Source: JANXQG01 sp963775975 (GTDB lineage Bacteria; Planctomycetota; Planctomycetia; Pirellulales; Thermoguttaceae). From it: a DNA stretch of 64,000 bases. Position numbers and translations under genes: made by a program. Under the pieces are notes generated by a model. It was given only the letters and a program-made list of their open reading frames with translations, ran no database searches and had not been told where the DNA came from. How positions within the stretch are numbered: the first letter of the stretch is position 1; the number at the start of each line of letters is the position of its first letter. Of the stretch, positions 8,959-17,171 are shown piece by piece. The stretch spans positions 248,001 through 312,000 of the forward strand of contig CAVZKX010000003.1 of the NCBI GenBank assembly GCA_963775975.1. Reading direction: 5' to 3'.

Positions 8959-10494
8959 ATGCGTAATAACCCTGGCCCCGAACGTGCCCGAAAGCTAGCC
9001 GAAGAAGTCATTCCGCCCAATCTGCCGGGGCTTGGCCGCTTGCTTCTGCCGGCGAACTGGACCGGGAACTGGGCAAAGGATTTTTCCGCTTCGCTGGGCC
9101 TCTTGATTCGGCTTTCGCTGCCGGCCATGGTCGGCATGATGGTGCAAAGCGCCTACTTTTTCGTCGATCGGGTGTTCGTAGGCCAATCGCTCGACGTGGA
9201 CGCCGGCGCCGGCATCATGGTAGCCTTTCCGTACATGCTCGTTTTGCAAGCCGCGGCGATGCTGATCGGCATCGGAGCGGCCGCTCGGGTCTCGATCAAG
9301 CTCGGCGAAAAGAAGCACGAAGAGGCCGAATTGATCTTGGGCAATGCCGCGACGATGTTGTTTATCGCGTCAGTTGTCCTCACCATAGTCGGTTTTGCGG
9401 CGCTGCCATACGTGCTCGGGCGGCTTCACGTGAACGATGCGGTAAAACAGTACGCCGGCCAGTATCTGCATGTCGTCATCCTCGCCACCGGCTTCCAATT
9501 GGTCGGCTATGGATTGAACTCGATCATTCGGGCGGAGGGAAACACACGCACCGCGATGTGGACGCTTTTGATTGGCGTGTTTCTCAACGCCATCCTGGCG
9601 TGGCTGTTTCTCTTCAAGTTCCACTGGGGCATGCCCGGCGCGGCGTGGGCGACCGCTATTTCGCAGGGCGTTTCAGCCGTGTGGGTGCTGCTTTACTTTG
9701 TGATGGGGCGAAGCAGCTTGCGTTTCCACGCGCGGCTGCTGCGGCTGGATGGCCCGACGTGCTTGCGGATACTTCTATTTGGCTTGCCGATGTTTGTGAT
9801 GATGCTCTTCGCAACGCTCATGTTAAGTACTTTAATGGCCCAGGCGAATCACTACGGCAATCAATTGCCGATAGAAGATGGCGGCGCAATGGCGCTAGCG
9901 ATCTGGGGCTGCATTTTCTCGGTGCTGCAATTTGTAAACAATCCGATTTACGGCGTCAGCCAGGGCACGCAGCCGATCATCGGCTTCAATTTCGGCGCGC
10001 ACCGCTTCGATCGAGTCAAGCAGGCTTTGCTTACCGGCATCCTCTTCGCCTCGACGCTAACGGTCGGGGGATTCGTTGTCGCAATGGTCATTCCCGGGGC
10101 CGTAATGAGTCTATTCATAAATCGCAAGATATACACGCCGGAGCAAGTGCAGCAAATGCTCGACTGGGGCGCTCACGCCATGCGGATTTGTTTCTTGATG
10201 GCGCCGCTGGTCGGGTTTCAGACGCTCAGCGCGAGCTATTTTCAGGTGGTCGGAAAGTCGGGCAAGGCGACCCTTTTGATGCTCTCGCGGCAAGTCTTGC
10301 TCTTGATTCCGATGGTCTTGATCCTGCCGCATTTCTTCGGACTGGACGGCGTCTGGATGGCCATGCCGGTCTCCGATTTTCTGTCGTCGCTGATCACCGG
10401 CACGGCTTTGTACTTTGAGCTTAGACATCTCGATGATCGCCACGAGCAAACAACCGCGGCGGCAGAGAACAGCGAGTTGACGGCCGTGCAGTAG
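8959..10494 (+). CDS. MATE family efflux transporter
   Basis: A 511-residue integral membrane protein with twelve predicted hydrophobic segments. Characteristic MATE/MOP features are the early LSLPAMVGMMVQSAYFFVDR stretch near residue 55, a second half beginning LFGLPMFVMMLFATLM, and a QPIIGFNFGAHR motif in the second bundle, as in NorM/DinF-type proteins. Such proteins export cationic drugs or metabolites in exchange for Na+ or H+. The first 35 residues are polar and cytosolic. It is transcribed away from the YdjM-like gene, with about 260 bases between the two starts. Substrate cannot be told from sequence. Confidence 0.92.
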   Translation: MRNNPGPERARKLAEEVIPPNLPGLGRLLLPANWTGNWAKDFSASLGLLIRLSLPAMVGMMVQSAYFFVDRVFVGQSLDVDAGAGIMVAFPYMLVLQAAAMLIGIGAAARVSIKLGEKKHEEAELILGNAATMLFIASVVLTIVGFAALPYVLGRLHVNDAVKQYAGQYLHVVILATGFQLVGYGLNSIIRAEGNTRTAMWTLLIGVFLNAILAWLFLFKFHWGMPGAAWATAISQGVSAVWVLLYFVMGRSSLRFHARLLRLDGPTCLRILLFGLPMFVMMLFATLMLSTLMAQANHYGNQLPIEDGGAMALAIWGCIFSVLQFVNNPIYGVSQGTQPIIGFNFGAHRFDRVKQALLTGILFASTLTVGGFVVAMVIPGAVMSLFINRKIYTPEQVQQMLDWGAHAMRICFLMAPLVGFQTLSASYFQVVGKSGKATLLMLSRQVLLLIPMVLILPHFFGLDGVWMAMPVSDFLSSLITGTALYFELRHLDDRHEQTTAAAENSELTAVQ

Positions 10495-10506
10495 GGCGAG
10501 CTATCA

Positions 10507-10600
10507 AAGCCCGACGCGCAAGCGAGGCCGGTGCCGCTTTCAGGCCTCGCTTGCGCGTCGGGCTTCGATGTCGCGAGCTGGCCCCACAGTTCTGGCGTAG
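10507..10600. repeat. Repeat family F (AAGCCCGACGCGCAAGCGAGGCC) with conserved tail
   Basis: The inverted repeat covers 10507-10565 with 23-base arms. A tail beginning TTCGATGTCGCGAGCTGG follows. The copy at 53240 has the same palindrome and the same tail, while the copy at 37609 has only the palindrome. It lies between convergent MATE and terC genes, where it may serve as a bidirectional terminator. Confidence 0.82.
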
Positions 10601-10608
10601 CTGACACA

Positions 10609-11653
10609 CTACATCGCTTTCGGCCGCACGAGCATCGACGCCGCGATTGATGCGCCCAATATCGTGACGATCACGGCGAGCGACGCCCACGGCGGCAATT
10701 CGATAGCCATGCCATGCGGGAGCCAGCCTTCGGCGACCATCTTCAGCCCGACAAAGGCGAGCACTGCGGCGAGGCCGTAGTGCAGATAGCGGAACGATTC
10801 CATTAATCCGGCCAGCAGGAAGTAGAGCGCCCGCAGGCCGAGGATGGCAAAGACATTCGACGTGAAGATGATGAACGAGTCGCGTGTGATGCCGAAGATG
10901 GCCGGGATGCTATCGACGGCGAAGACCACGTCGGTCGTTTCCACGATCAGCAGTACGAGAAACAGCGGCGTGATTCGCAGGCGGCCATTTTCGCGGACGA
11001 AGAATCGGCCGGACGTTGTCGCCTTTCGCTCCGCGAAAGCTGCGCTGCTTTCGCGGAGCGAAAGGCGACTATCTTCTCCGCCATCTCCCTTCGCCAGCCA
11101 ACGGCCCGCCAACCTGAAGGCGAGCGTTCTCGAGGGATCGATCTGCTGTCCGGCGTGAGATACGAGACGGTATGCCGTATAGATCAGAGAAGATTCCGAA
11201 CACTGGTAGGACCCAACTGAACTTTGCGATGAGCGCCGTGCCGGCGAGAATGAAGCCCAGCCGCATCACCACCGCGCCGAGGATGCCCCAGAAAAGAACT
11301 CCATATTGATGCTCCTTGGGGACCTGGAAGTAGCGGAAGATCACGGCGAAGACGAAGACGTTGTCCATCGACATCGACCATTCCACGAGATAGCCCGAGG
11401 CGAACTGCACGCCGGCCGTCGAGCCTCGCCACCACCAGACGAAGGCGTTGAAGGCGACTGCCAGCAGAAACCACACGGAGACGGTAATCGCCGATTCGCG
11501 CATCGACGGCTCATGACCCTTCCGGTGGATGACGAAAAGGTCGAAGGCGATTAGGACCGCCACTAGCAGCCCAAAGAGCAGCCACCATTGGATGCTGACA
11601 GGATTGTCAGCGGCCCCGGGCGGATTGGCCGGCTGGAAAGCAAATAATGACAT
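10609..11653 (-). CDS. TerC family integral membrane protein, frameshifted
   Basis: Two frames together give a complete TerC protein (about 345 residues). The N-terminal part (11653 to about 11190) carries the WSMSMDNVFVFAVIF motif. The C-terminal part (about 11190 to 10609) carries GRFFVRENGRLRITPLFLVL and VETTDVVFAVDSIPAIF, both TerC hallmarks with acidic residues in membrane helices. TerC proteins are linked to metal (manganese) export or tellurite resistance. The frames join at about 11189-11195, where one extra base turns an expected FLIYTAYR into SDLYGIPS. The cytosolic loop also contains an in-frame palindromic insert (11018-11069). Either a sequencing error or a recently broken gene; the coding sense after the shift argues for the former. 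Confidence 0.8.
11018..11069. repeat. Repeat family I, in frame in terC
   Basis: A near-perfect inverted repeat has arms GTCGCCTTTCGCTCCGCGAAAG and the complement. It encodes SRLSLRESSAAFAERKAT in the cytosolic loop that precedes the conserved GRFFVRENGR segment of TerC. Confidence 0.8.
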
Positions 11654-11730
11654 CGGCCGTGGTGGTTTGGGGTTAGAAGCTGGGAAGTGCGTTCAATATA
11701 GGGCGATTCCAGGGCGCGGACAACCGCTTC

Positions 11731-11786
11731 GTAGGATGGACCTCCGAGCCCGTCCATCAAACGACGGACTCGGAGGTCCGTCCTAC
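11731..11786. repeat. Repeat family H palindrome upstream of TPR gene
   Basis: Arms GTAGGATGGACCTCCGAGCC and GGACTCGGAGGTCCGTCCTAC flank a short loop. It lies between the divergent terC and TPR genes, within the probable promoter region. Confidence 0.8.
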
Positions 11787-11861
11787 GTGCTGGCTTATCG
11801 CAAGTAATTTTGATATTATTCAGAAGTGTGCCCAATGAACCCACGGAATAAGGAGAAGTGC

Positions 11862-14800
11862 ATGAAGGCTCTGGCGAAGACCGTTTGCGCGGCCGCGCTC
11901 GGGGCGATTCTTGCTAGCTCAGCAGGCCCCCTCTTCGCCCAGGATAGTGACGCGGCCACGCGGCAGTACAAGGCGGCCGTCGCCCTGCAGAATAGCGACG
12001 TCTACGATCTGGCGGCCAGCGCCTGGGGCAAGTTCATCGAGGCCAATCCGGGCGATTCTCGCGTAACCCGCGCACGGCATTACCAGGGCGTCTGTTATTT
12101 CCGCACGGCGGTTAGCGCGATCGAAGGTAGGCAGAACGAGGCCGCTCGAAAAGCGTTTGACGAGGCGGAAGAGGATTTCGCGATTGTGGTCAAGGCGGCC
12201 CCGCGCTTCGATTTGCTGGAGGAGACATATCTCTTCCGTGGGCTGGCTCAATTCAAACGGGCCGAGATCGAGACGGGCGAAGAAGCTGCCAAGTGCTATG
12301 CTGCGGCGGCGACCGCATTGGACGCACTTCTGAAAGACTGTCCCAAAAGCAAGTATCTGGCTCAGGTCCTCTTTACCCGCGGCGATTGCGCCTACCATGC
12401 AGGGCAAGCGGCCGAAGCCGCCAAGTTTTACGCCAAGGCACTCACGAAATCGCCCGACGAAAAGCTCGAGCCGGAAATCATGTACGCCCTGGGCGTGACG
12501 CAGGAAGGGCTCAAGCAGTGGGACGATGCCGGCAAGACGTACGATGACTATATCAAGAAATACATGAACCATCGCTATGCCAGCGAAGTGATCATGCGCC
12601 GCGGCGAGACGCTCTTCGCGCAGCAGCTTTATCAGCCCGCGGCCGAATGGCTGGCCGCGGCGGCCGCTCGGCCCGGCTTTGAATCGGCCGACTATGCCAC
12701 GATGCGCGAGGCAGTGGCGCTGGCCAAAGTAGGCAAGCAGACCGAGGCGGGCAATCTTCTGGCCGGCATCTTCACGAAGTTTCCCAACTCGAAGCGGTTT
12801 CCCGTCGTGCTGAAGACGGGCCATGCCTTGGCGCGAGGGCAGATACGCGACAATCATCCGGCCGACGCCGTCGCCCTGGTCGAAAAGCTTCTGCCGCACG
12901 CCCAAGGAGATGAGGAGACGGCGGCACTCGCGATGGACCGCGCCGATGCCGCGGCTGCCATTCCCGCGCGGCGGGCCGAATCGATCGGCTTCTACGCCGA
13001 AGTGGCGAGTAAGCACCCTAAGAGTTCCGTCGCGCCGCAGGCGTTGTATTTGGCGGGCTACGGCGCCTTGACCCACGGCGATTACCCGGCCACGCTGCAA
13101 TACGCGGATGCTTTCCTGGCGAACTATCCGAAGCATGAGCTAGAGCCCGACGTTCGATATATCGCCGCCGAAAGCCGCTTGCAGTTGGGCAAATACGATG
13201 AGGCCGAGAAGCTTTACGCGGACTTGCTGCGGGACTATCCAAAACATGCCGACGCCGAAAGCTGGCGCGTGCGGCAGGGCACGGCGCTGGAGCTGCAGAA
13301 GAAATATGCCGAGGTCGTCGCGCTGTTGCAACCCATCGCGGGGCAAATAAAGAATGCCGAGGCGCGGGCGGAGGCGCTTTATCTCGTCGGCAGCAGTCTG
13401 GCGGAGCAGAAGCAGTTTGCCGCGGCAGTGCCGGAACTAGAAGCATCGCTGGCCGCAGCGCCGAAGTCGCGGCAGGCCGACGAGGCGCTCTTGCTCCTGG
13501 GGCAGTCGTATTTCGCCACCAAAGAAGCGGACAAAGCCCGCGAAACACTGCAAAAGCTGGTGGCGGATTTCCCCGCGAGCAAAGTGCTCGATCGGGCTCA
13601 CTTTCGCCTGGGCGAATATGCGGTCGCGGCAAACGATTTGAAGCGAGCGGCGGCCGAGTATCGCATGGTCGTCGAGAAGTGGCCCAACAGCTCACTCGCG
13701 CCGAATGCGCTGCACGGCCTCGGCTGGGCGATGTTCGACCAAAGAGCCTACCCCGAGGCGGAAGACGTCTTCAACACGCTGGTGGAAAAGTTCCCCAAGA
13801 GTAATCTCAATGTCCGCGGACACTACGCCCGTGGTTTGGCGCGGCATCAATTGGGCAAGTTCGCAGACGCGGCAGCCGATTTGCAAGCAGTGCTCTCGGC
13901 AGGCGGCGTCGGGCAAGGAGAGCGGTCCGACGCGCGGTATGTGCTCGGCCTGTGCCAGGTCGGCCTGAAGCAGCCCGCCGACGCGGCCGCAACCTTCCAG
14001 ACCCTGCTCAAAGATGACCCCAAATACGCCGCGCTGGACAAGGTTTATTACGAGTTGGCCTGGGCTGAAAAACAGGCCGGCCACGATAAGGAGGCGGTCG
14101 ACGCTTTCGCGGAACTGATCAAGCAATGCCCAGATAGCCCGCGCGTCGGCGAATGCCAGTTCCACGTCGGCGAGGCGGCGTACAAGGCGGGAAAGTTCCG
14201 CGATTCGGCAACGGCCTATGCGGCAGCGGTAGACAAGGCGGGCAAGAGTGATCTGGGAGAGAAAGCGGCCCACAAGCTCGGTTGGGCCTACTATCGGCTC
14301 GACGCCATGGCCAACGCTCAGCAGATCTTCTCTTATCAGCGGACGAATTGGCCCAAGGGGCTTCTCGCGCCAGACGCGGCTTTCATGGAGGCGGAATGTC
14401 TCTTCAAGCAGAAGAAGTACGAAGACGCGCTGGCCGCGTATCAGCGCGTCAAGAATCCGTCGTCCAAGGATTTCCAAGTGCTCACGCTTTTACATGGTGC
14501 GCAGGCACTGGCCGCAAAGGCCGTCGCCATGAACCGCAACGACCAGGAAGATCGCCGGCAGCAAGTGTGGCAAGCGGACCTCGCCCGCGTCGACGAGTTG
14601 ATCAAGGAGTTTCCGGACACGACTTATCTCTCCGAAGCCCGCTACGAACGCGGCTGGGCCTTGCAGAACCTGGGCCGCTTGGAGGAGGCGTCGGCCGAAT
14701 ATCAGAAGGTGCTGGCGAAGAGCAACTGCCGAGCCGGCCGCGCGGCGCAGTTCATGATCGGCGAAATCCAGTTCCAGCAGAAGAAATACGCCGACGCGGT

Positions 14801-15002
14801 GACGAGCTTTTATTTGGTCCTCTACAACTATCCCTATCCGCAGTGGCAGGCCGACGCCGCCTTCGAGTCGGGCAAGTGTTTTGAAGCCCTGCATAAGCGC
14901 TCGCAGGCCATCAAGCTATATCAAGAATTGGTCGACAAGTTTCCCCAAAGCGACAAGGTAGCGGCAGCCAAGTCGCGGATCGAGGCATTGCAGAAAGAGT
15001 GA
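11862..15002 (+). CDS. Secreted TPR protein, first gene of an ExbB/ExbD operon
   Basis: A 1046-residue protein with a clear signal peptide (MKALAKTVCAAALGAILASS, cleavage likely after PLFA). About twenty consecutive TPR/Sel1-like helical pairs follow to the C-terminus, with recurring patterns such as YPKHELEPDVRYIAAESRL and FPxSxxxxxAxYxxG. This spacing is typical of outer-membrane or periplasmic scaffold proteins of the YbgF/BamD type. The ATG at 11862 is chosen because AAGGAG lies 7 bases upstream and it begins the signal peptide. Its stop is 3 bases before the exbB start, so the two are surely co-transcribed. Probable role: a periplasmic scaffold for the ExbB/ExbD machine encoded next. No catalytic motif seen. 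Confidence 0.85.
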   Translation: MKALAKTVCAAALGAILASSAGPLFAQDSDAATRQYKAAVALQNSDVYDLAASAWGKFIEANPGDSRVTRARHYQGVCYFRTAVSAIEGRQNEAARKAFDEAEEDFAIVVKAAPRFDLLEETYLFRGLAQFKRAEIETGEEAAKCYAAAATALDALLKDCPKSKYLAQVLFTRGDCAYHAGQAAEAAKFYAKALTKSPDEKLEPEIMYALGVTQEGLKQWDDAGKTYDDYIKKYMNHRYASEVIMRRGETLFAQQLYQPAAEWLAAAAARPGFESADYATMREAVALAKVGKQTEAGNLLAGIFTKFPNSKRFPVVLKTGHALARGQIRDNHPADAVALVEKLLPHAQGDEETAALAMDRADAAAAIPARRAESIGFYAEVASKHPKSSVAPQALYLAGYGALTHGDYPATLQYADAFLANYPKHELEPDVRYIAAESRLQLGKYDEAEKLYADLLRDYPKHADAESWRVRQGTALELQKKYAEVVALLQPIAGQIKNAEARAEALYLVGSSLAEQKQFAAAVPELEASLAAAPKSRQADEALLLLGQSYFATKEADKARETLQKLVADFPASKVLDRAHFRLGEYAVAANDLKRAAAEYRMVVEKWPNSSLAPNALHGLGWAMFDQRAYPEAEDVFNTLVEKFPKSNLNVRGHYARGLARHQLGKFADAAADLQAVLSAGGVGQGERSDARYVLGLCQVGLKQPADAAATFQTLLKDDPKYAALDKVYYELAWAEKQAGHDKEAVDAFAELIKQCPDSPRVGECQFHVGEAAYKAGKFRDSATAYAAAVDKAGKSDLGEKAAHKLGWAYYRLDAMANAQQIFSYQRTNWPKGLLAPDAAFMEAECLFKQKKYEDALAAYQRVKNPSSKDFQVLTLLHGAQALAAKAVAMNRNDQEDRRQQVWQADLARVDELIKEFPDTTYLSEARYERGWALQNLGRLEEASAEYQKVLAKSNCRAGRAAQFMIGEIQFQQKKYADAVTSFYLVLYNYPYPQWQADAAFESGKCFEALHKRSQAIKLYQELVDKFPQSDKVAAAKSRIEALQKE

Positions 15003-15005
15003 CCG

Positions 15006-16057
15006 ATGTCACATGAAAAAAGTAGACTTCGCTGGTCCGTAATTGCTCGCTGGCTTGCCATGTTGGGCTTTGCCGCGGCGGTGGCGTTTGTGCAGTTCGA
15101 TTTCCAGGCTGCGACCGCTCAGGATCGCAGCGCGCCGACGGCCTCTGAAAAAACGGCAGGGGGCGACGGCACAAAGAAGGCACGCCGAAAACCACCGTCG
15201 ACGCCACCAAGCTTGCAGCCCAAGATCTCGGCGGCGTCGAGGCGGAGAAGAAAACGAGCGGCGCGGTCCCGGAGGCCGATACGGCTTCGGTATTGCACGA
15301 TATTCAATGGCTCAGCCCGCACATGTGGGCGTTTTACGCCATCTGGGTTGTCTCCTTGGTCGCGGTGGCGTTCGCCGTGGAGCGCTGGTTGGGGCTGCGG
15401 CGGAGCCGGATCATCCCCGCCGACTTTGCCGCCGGACTGCGTGCGATGACCAGCCGCAAGGGCGAATTCGACCTGCGGCACGCCCAGCGGCTTTGCCGGG
15501 ATTATCCTTCGTCGGCGGCTTATGTGATCAAGGCGATGCTTGCCAAGGTCGGCCGGCCGGTGCTGGAGATTGAAAAGGCGATGTCCGATGCCTTGGAACA
15601 GGAAGCCACGCGGCAATACGTGAACGTCCGTGTGCAGAATCTGGCCTTCAACGTCGCGCCGATGCTGGGCCTGGCCGGCACGGTACACGGAATCATTCTC
15701 TGCTTCTACACGATGGCGCACCTGCCTGTCGGCGCGAACAAGATGGACCGCCTGGCGACGGGCATTTACGCGGCGCTCATTTGCACGTTGGCCGGATTGA
15801 TCGTGGCCATCCCGGCGGGCGTCCTCGCCTATGTTTTTGATGGCCGCATCCTCAGGCTGTTCAATCAAGTCGAGGATCTCGCCCGCTCGATCGTGCCCTC
15901 ACTCGAACGGTTCGAGGGCCGTTCACGGGCGTCGCTTGCCGGCGAGAGGTCTCCGACGAACGCGGCAATCCTTGGGATGCCGCGCGCGGACGACGCCCAC
16001 GATGAAGACAGCCCTCTTCCCGCGCCGAAGCCGAAGCGAGCCGATGGGAGGACGTGA
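15006..16057 (+). CDS. exbB: MotA/TolQ/ExbB proton channel family protein, frameshifted
   Basis: The reading begins at 15006 with a signal-like hydrophobic segment (residues 10-40), then a charged linker. At about 15170-15185 the coding sense moves to another frame, which continues GTPKTTVDATKLAAQDLGG and then through 15293-16057. The second part has three membrane segments and the ExbB/TolQ core (NVAPMLGLAGTVHGIILCFY, then MDRLATGIYAALICTLAGLI). ExbB forms the pentameric proton channel that powers envelope work together with ExbD (16617). A periplasmic N-terminal extension after a signal peptide is usual in planctomycete members. The tail after residue 320 is charged and cytosolic. Confidence 0.85.
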
Positions 16058-16148
16058 GCAACCTGGCTGCCATTGCAGGACGCAAATGTCACTCGGAAGG
16101 ATCATCCGCTTTCATCGCCTCGGAGATTTGGCGGCGGGAAAACGCATT

Positions 16149-16388
16149 TTATCCAGGTAGCGTCCCATGGAATTCAGCCCGAACGCTCTCAAACGCTTCA
16201 TCCAGCGGCAAACCTTCGTCGCCGTTCGCCCAATCGTCGATCGCTTCCTGTACCGCGGCAGTGTCGTCGTCGACCTCCTGCAAGGCCCAGAGGGCTTCGC
16301 GCAGCACTTCCGCCGGAGTGGAATAATGCCCCGAAGCTATTTGACCGGCTATCAACTGCTGAACGTTTAATGGGATCGTATAGTCCAT
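16149..16388 (-). CDS. Orphan ParD/CC2985-like antitoxin
   Basis: A 79-residue protein starting MDYTIPLNVQQLIAGQIAS. The ribbon-helix-helix style start, GHYSTPAEVLREALWALQE and an acidic C-terminal region match ParD-type antitoxins of type II systems, which bind DNA and neutralise a ParE-like toxin. The usual toxin gene should follow directly downstream (below 16149). Only a 10-codon open frame (MRFPAAKSPR) overlaps the stop there, so the toxin seems lost or reduced to a stump. It is transcribed against the surrounding exbB and exbD genes and separates them by 560 bases, suggesting a later insertion. Confidence 0.65.
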   Translation of the reverse strand: MDYTIPLNVQQLIAGQIASGHYSTPAEVLREALWALQEVDDDTAAVQEAIDDWANGDEGLPLDEAFESVRAEFHGTLPG

Positions 16389-16616
16389 AGCGCATTGATT
16401 GAGAGAAATTAGTTTCATTGCCTCCACTGTCCATTTTATCACCGGCAGCAAAGAACGCCACGGCTGAATGTCGAATATGGGCGGCGCCGCAGCAGTTCGA
16501 ACTCTGGCACCAATTGGGGGTGCCGATCACTGTTGGCCCGTCGATCGACGAATATCACGCTCCTGACTGTCCGAAGCGGATACAATATACTTAGCGCAAA
16601 GGAGAAGGAGCCTGTC

Positions 16617-17045
16617 ATGGCTGTGAAGATCAAAAAAGGCAGCGAGATGATGCAGTTGCCGGTCGTGCCGCTGGTGGACTCGCTGCTGATTCTGCTGATT
16701 TTTTTCCTCGTGGCAACGAAGATCGTCGAGGCGGAGAAGGAACTGCCCGTATCGCTGCCTTATGCCAGCGAGGCCCAGGCGATCACCGTGCGGCCGGCGG
16801 AGATGATCGTCAACATCGACCAGAAGGGACGATACTTCATTGGCGCCCAGCCGGCCACGCTGCATGAACTGACCGTCGCCATGCGAAATGCTACGGTCGC
16901 TAGCCAAGGTCGGACGCCGGTGACGCTGCGGGCCGACAAGCGCTGCCCGTGGGACTACGTCCTACAGGCGATCGATGTTTGCAAACGGAACAAGGTGAAG
17001 CAGTATCACGTGACGTCGAAGGACGCCGCGGTGGAAGACAAATGA
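16617..17045 (+). CDS. exbD: ExbD/TolR family biopolymer transport protein
   Basis: A 142-residue protein with one membrane segment (residues 15-38, PLVDSLLILLIFFLVATKI). It contains the Asp that is conserved in ExbD/TolR and takes part in proton translocation. A periplasmic domain of about 100 residues follows, with the TLRADKRCPWDYVLQAID pattern typical of the family. The ATG at 16617 follows AAAGGAGAAGGAG. It works with ExbB (15006-16057) and should energise a partner in the periplasm. The composite repeat at 17052-17165 separates it from the next plus-strand gene, and the antitoxin segment separates it from exbB. Confidence 0.88.
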   Translation: MAVKIKKGSEMMQLPVVPLVDSLLILLIFFLVATKIVEAEKELPVSLPYASEAQAITVRPAEMIVNIDQKGRYFIGAQPATLHELTVAMRNATVASQGRTPVTLRADKRCPWDYVLQAIDVCKRNKVKQYHVTSKDAAVEDK

Positions 17046-17051
17046 TCGACA

Positions 17052-17165
17052 CTCGTTCCCACGCTCCGCGTGGGAACGCACTTGATCGACGCTCCGCGTC
17101 GAGAGTGATGTCACGTGGCCGCGGAGCGGCCGCAACGTCGTTCCCACGCAGAGCGTGGGAACGAG
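17052..17165. repeat. Composite palindromic element E, copy 1
   Basis: Ordered parts are CTCGTTCCCACG/CGTGGGAACG, GACGCTCCGCGTC, GTGGCCGCGGAGCGGCCGC, and CGTTCCCACGCAGAGCGTGG, ending in GAACGAG. The same order with small changes is found at 25557-25667. It fills nearly all of the space between exbD and the next gene. Confidence 0.85.
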
Positions 17166-17171
17166 GAAGAC

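Noticed and set aside
10609..11653. Programmed frameshifting as explanation of the split terC, exbB, leuC and similar genes
   Set aside because: The shifts occur in many unrelated genes without a shared slippery heptamer and mostly as an extra G or C beside G/C runs. Consensus error is the simpler view.
11919..13136. A 405-codon open frame antisense to the TPR gene
   Set aside because: The composition mirrors the TPR codons on the other strand, and there is no recognisable family. The TPR frame is clearly the real one.
16060..16150. ParE-like toxin gene downstream of the lone antitoxin
   Set aside because: Only ten codons are open after the antitoxin stop, and no ParE motif is visible in any frame.
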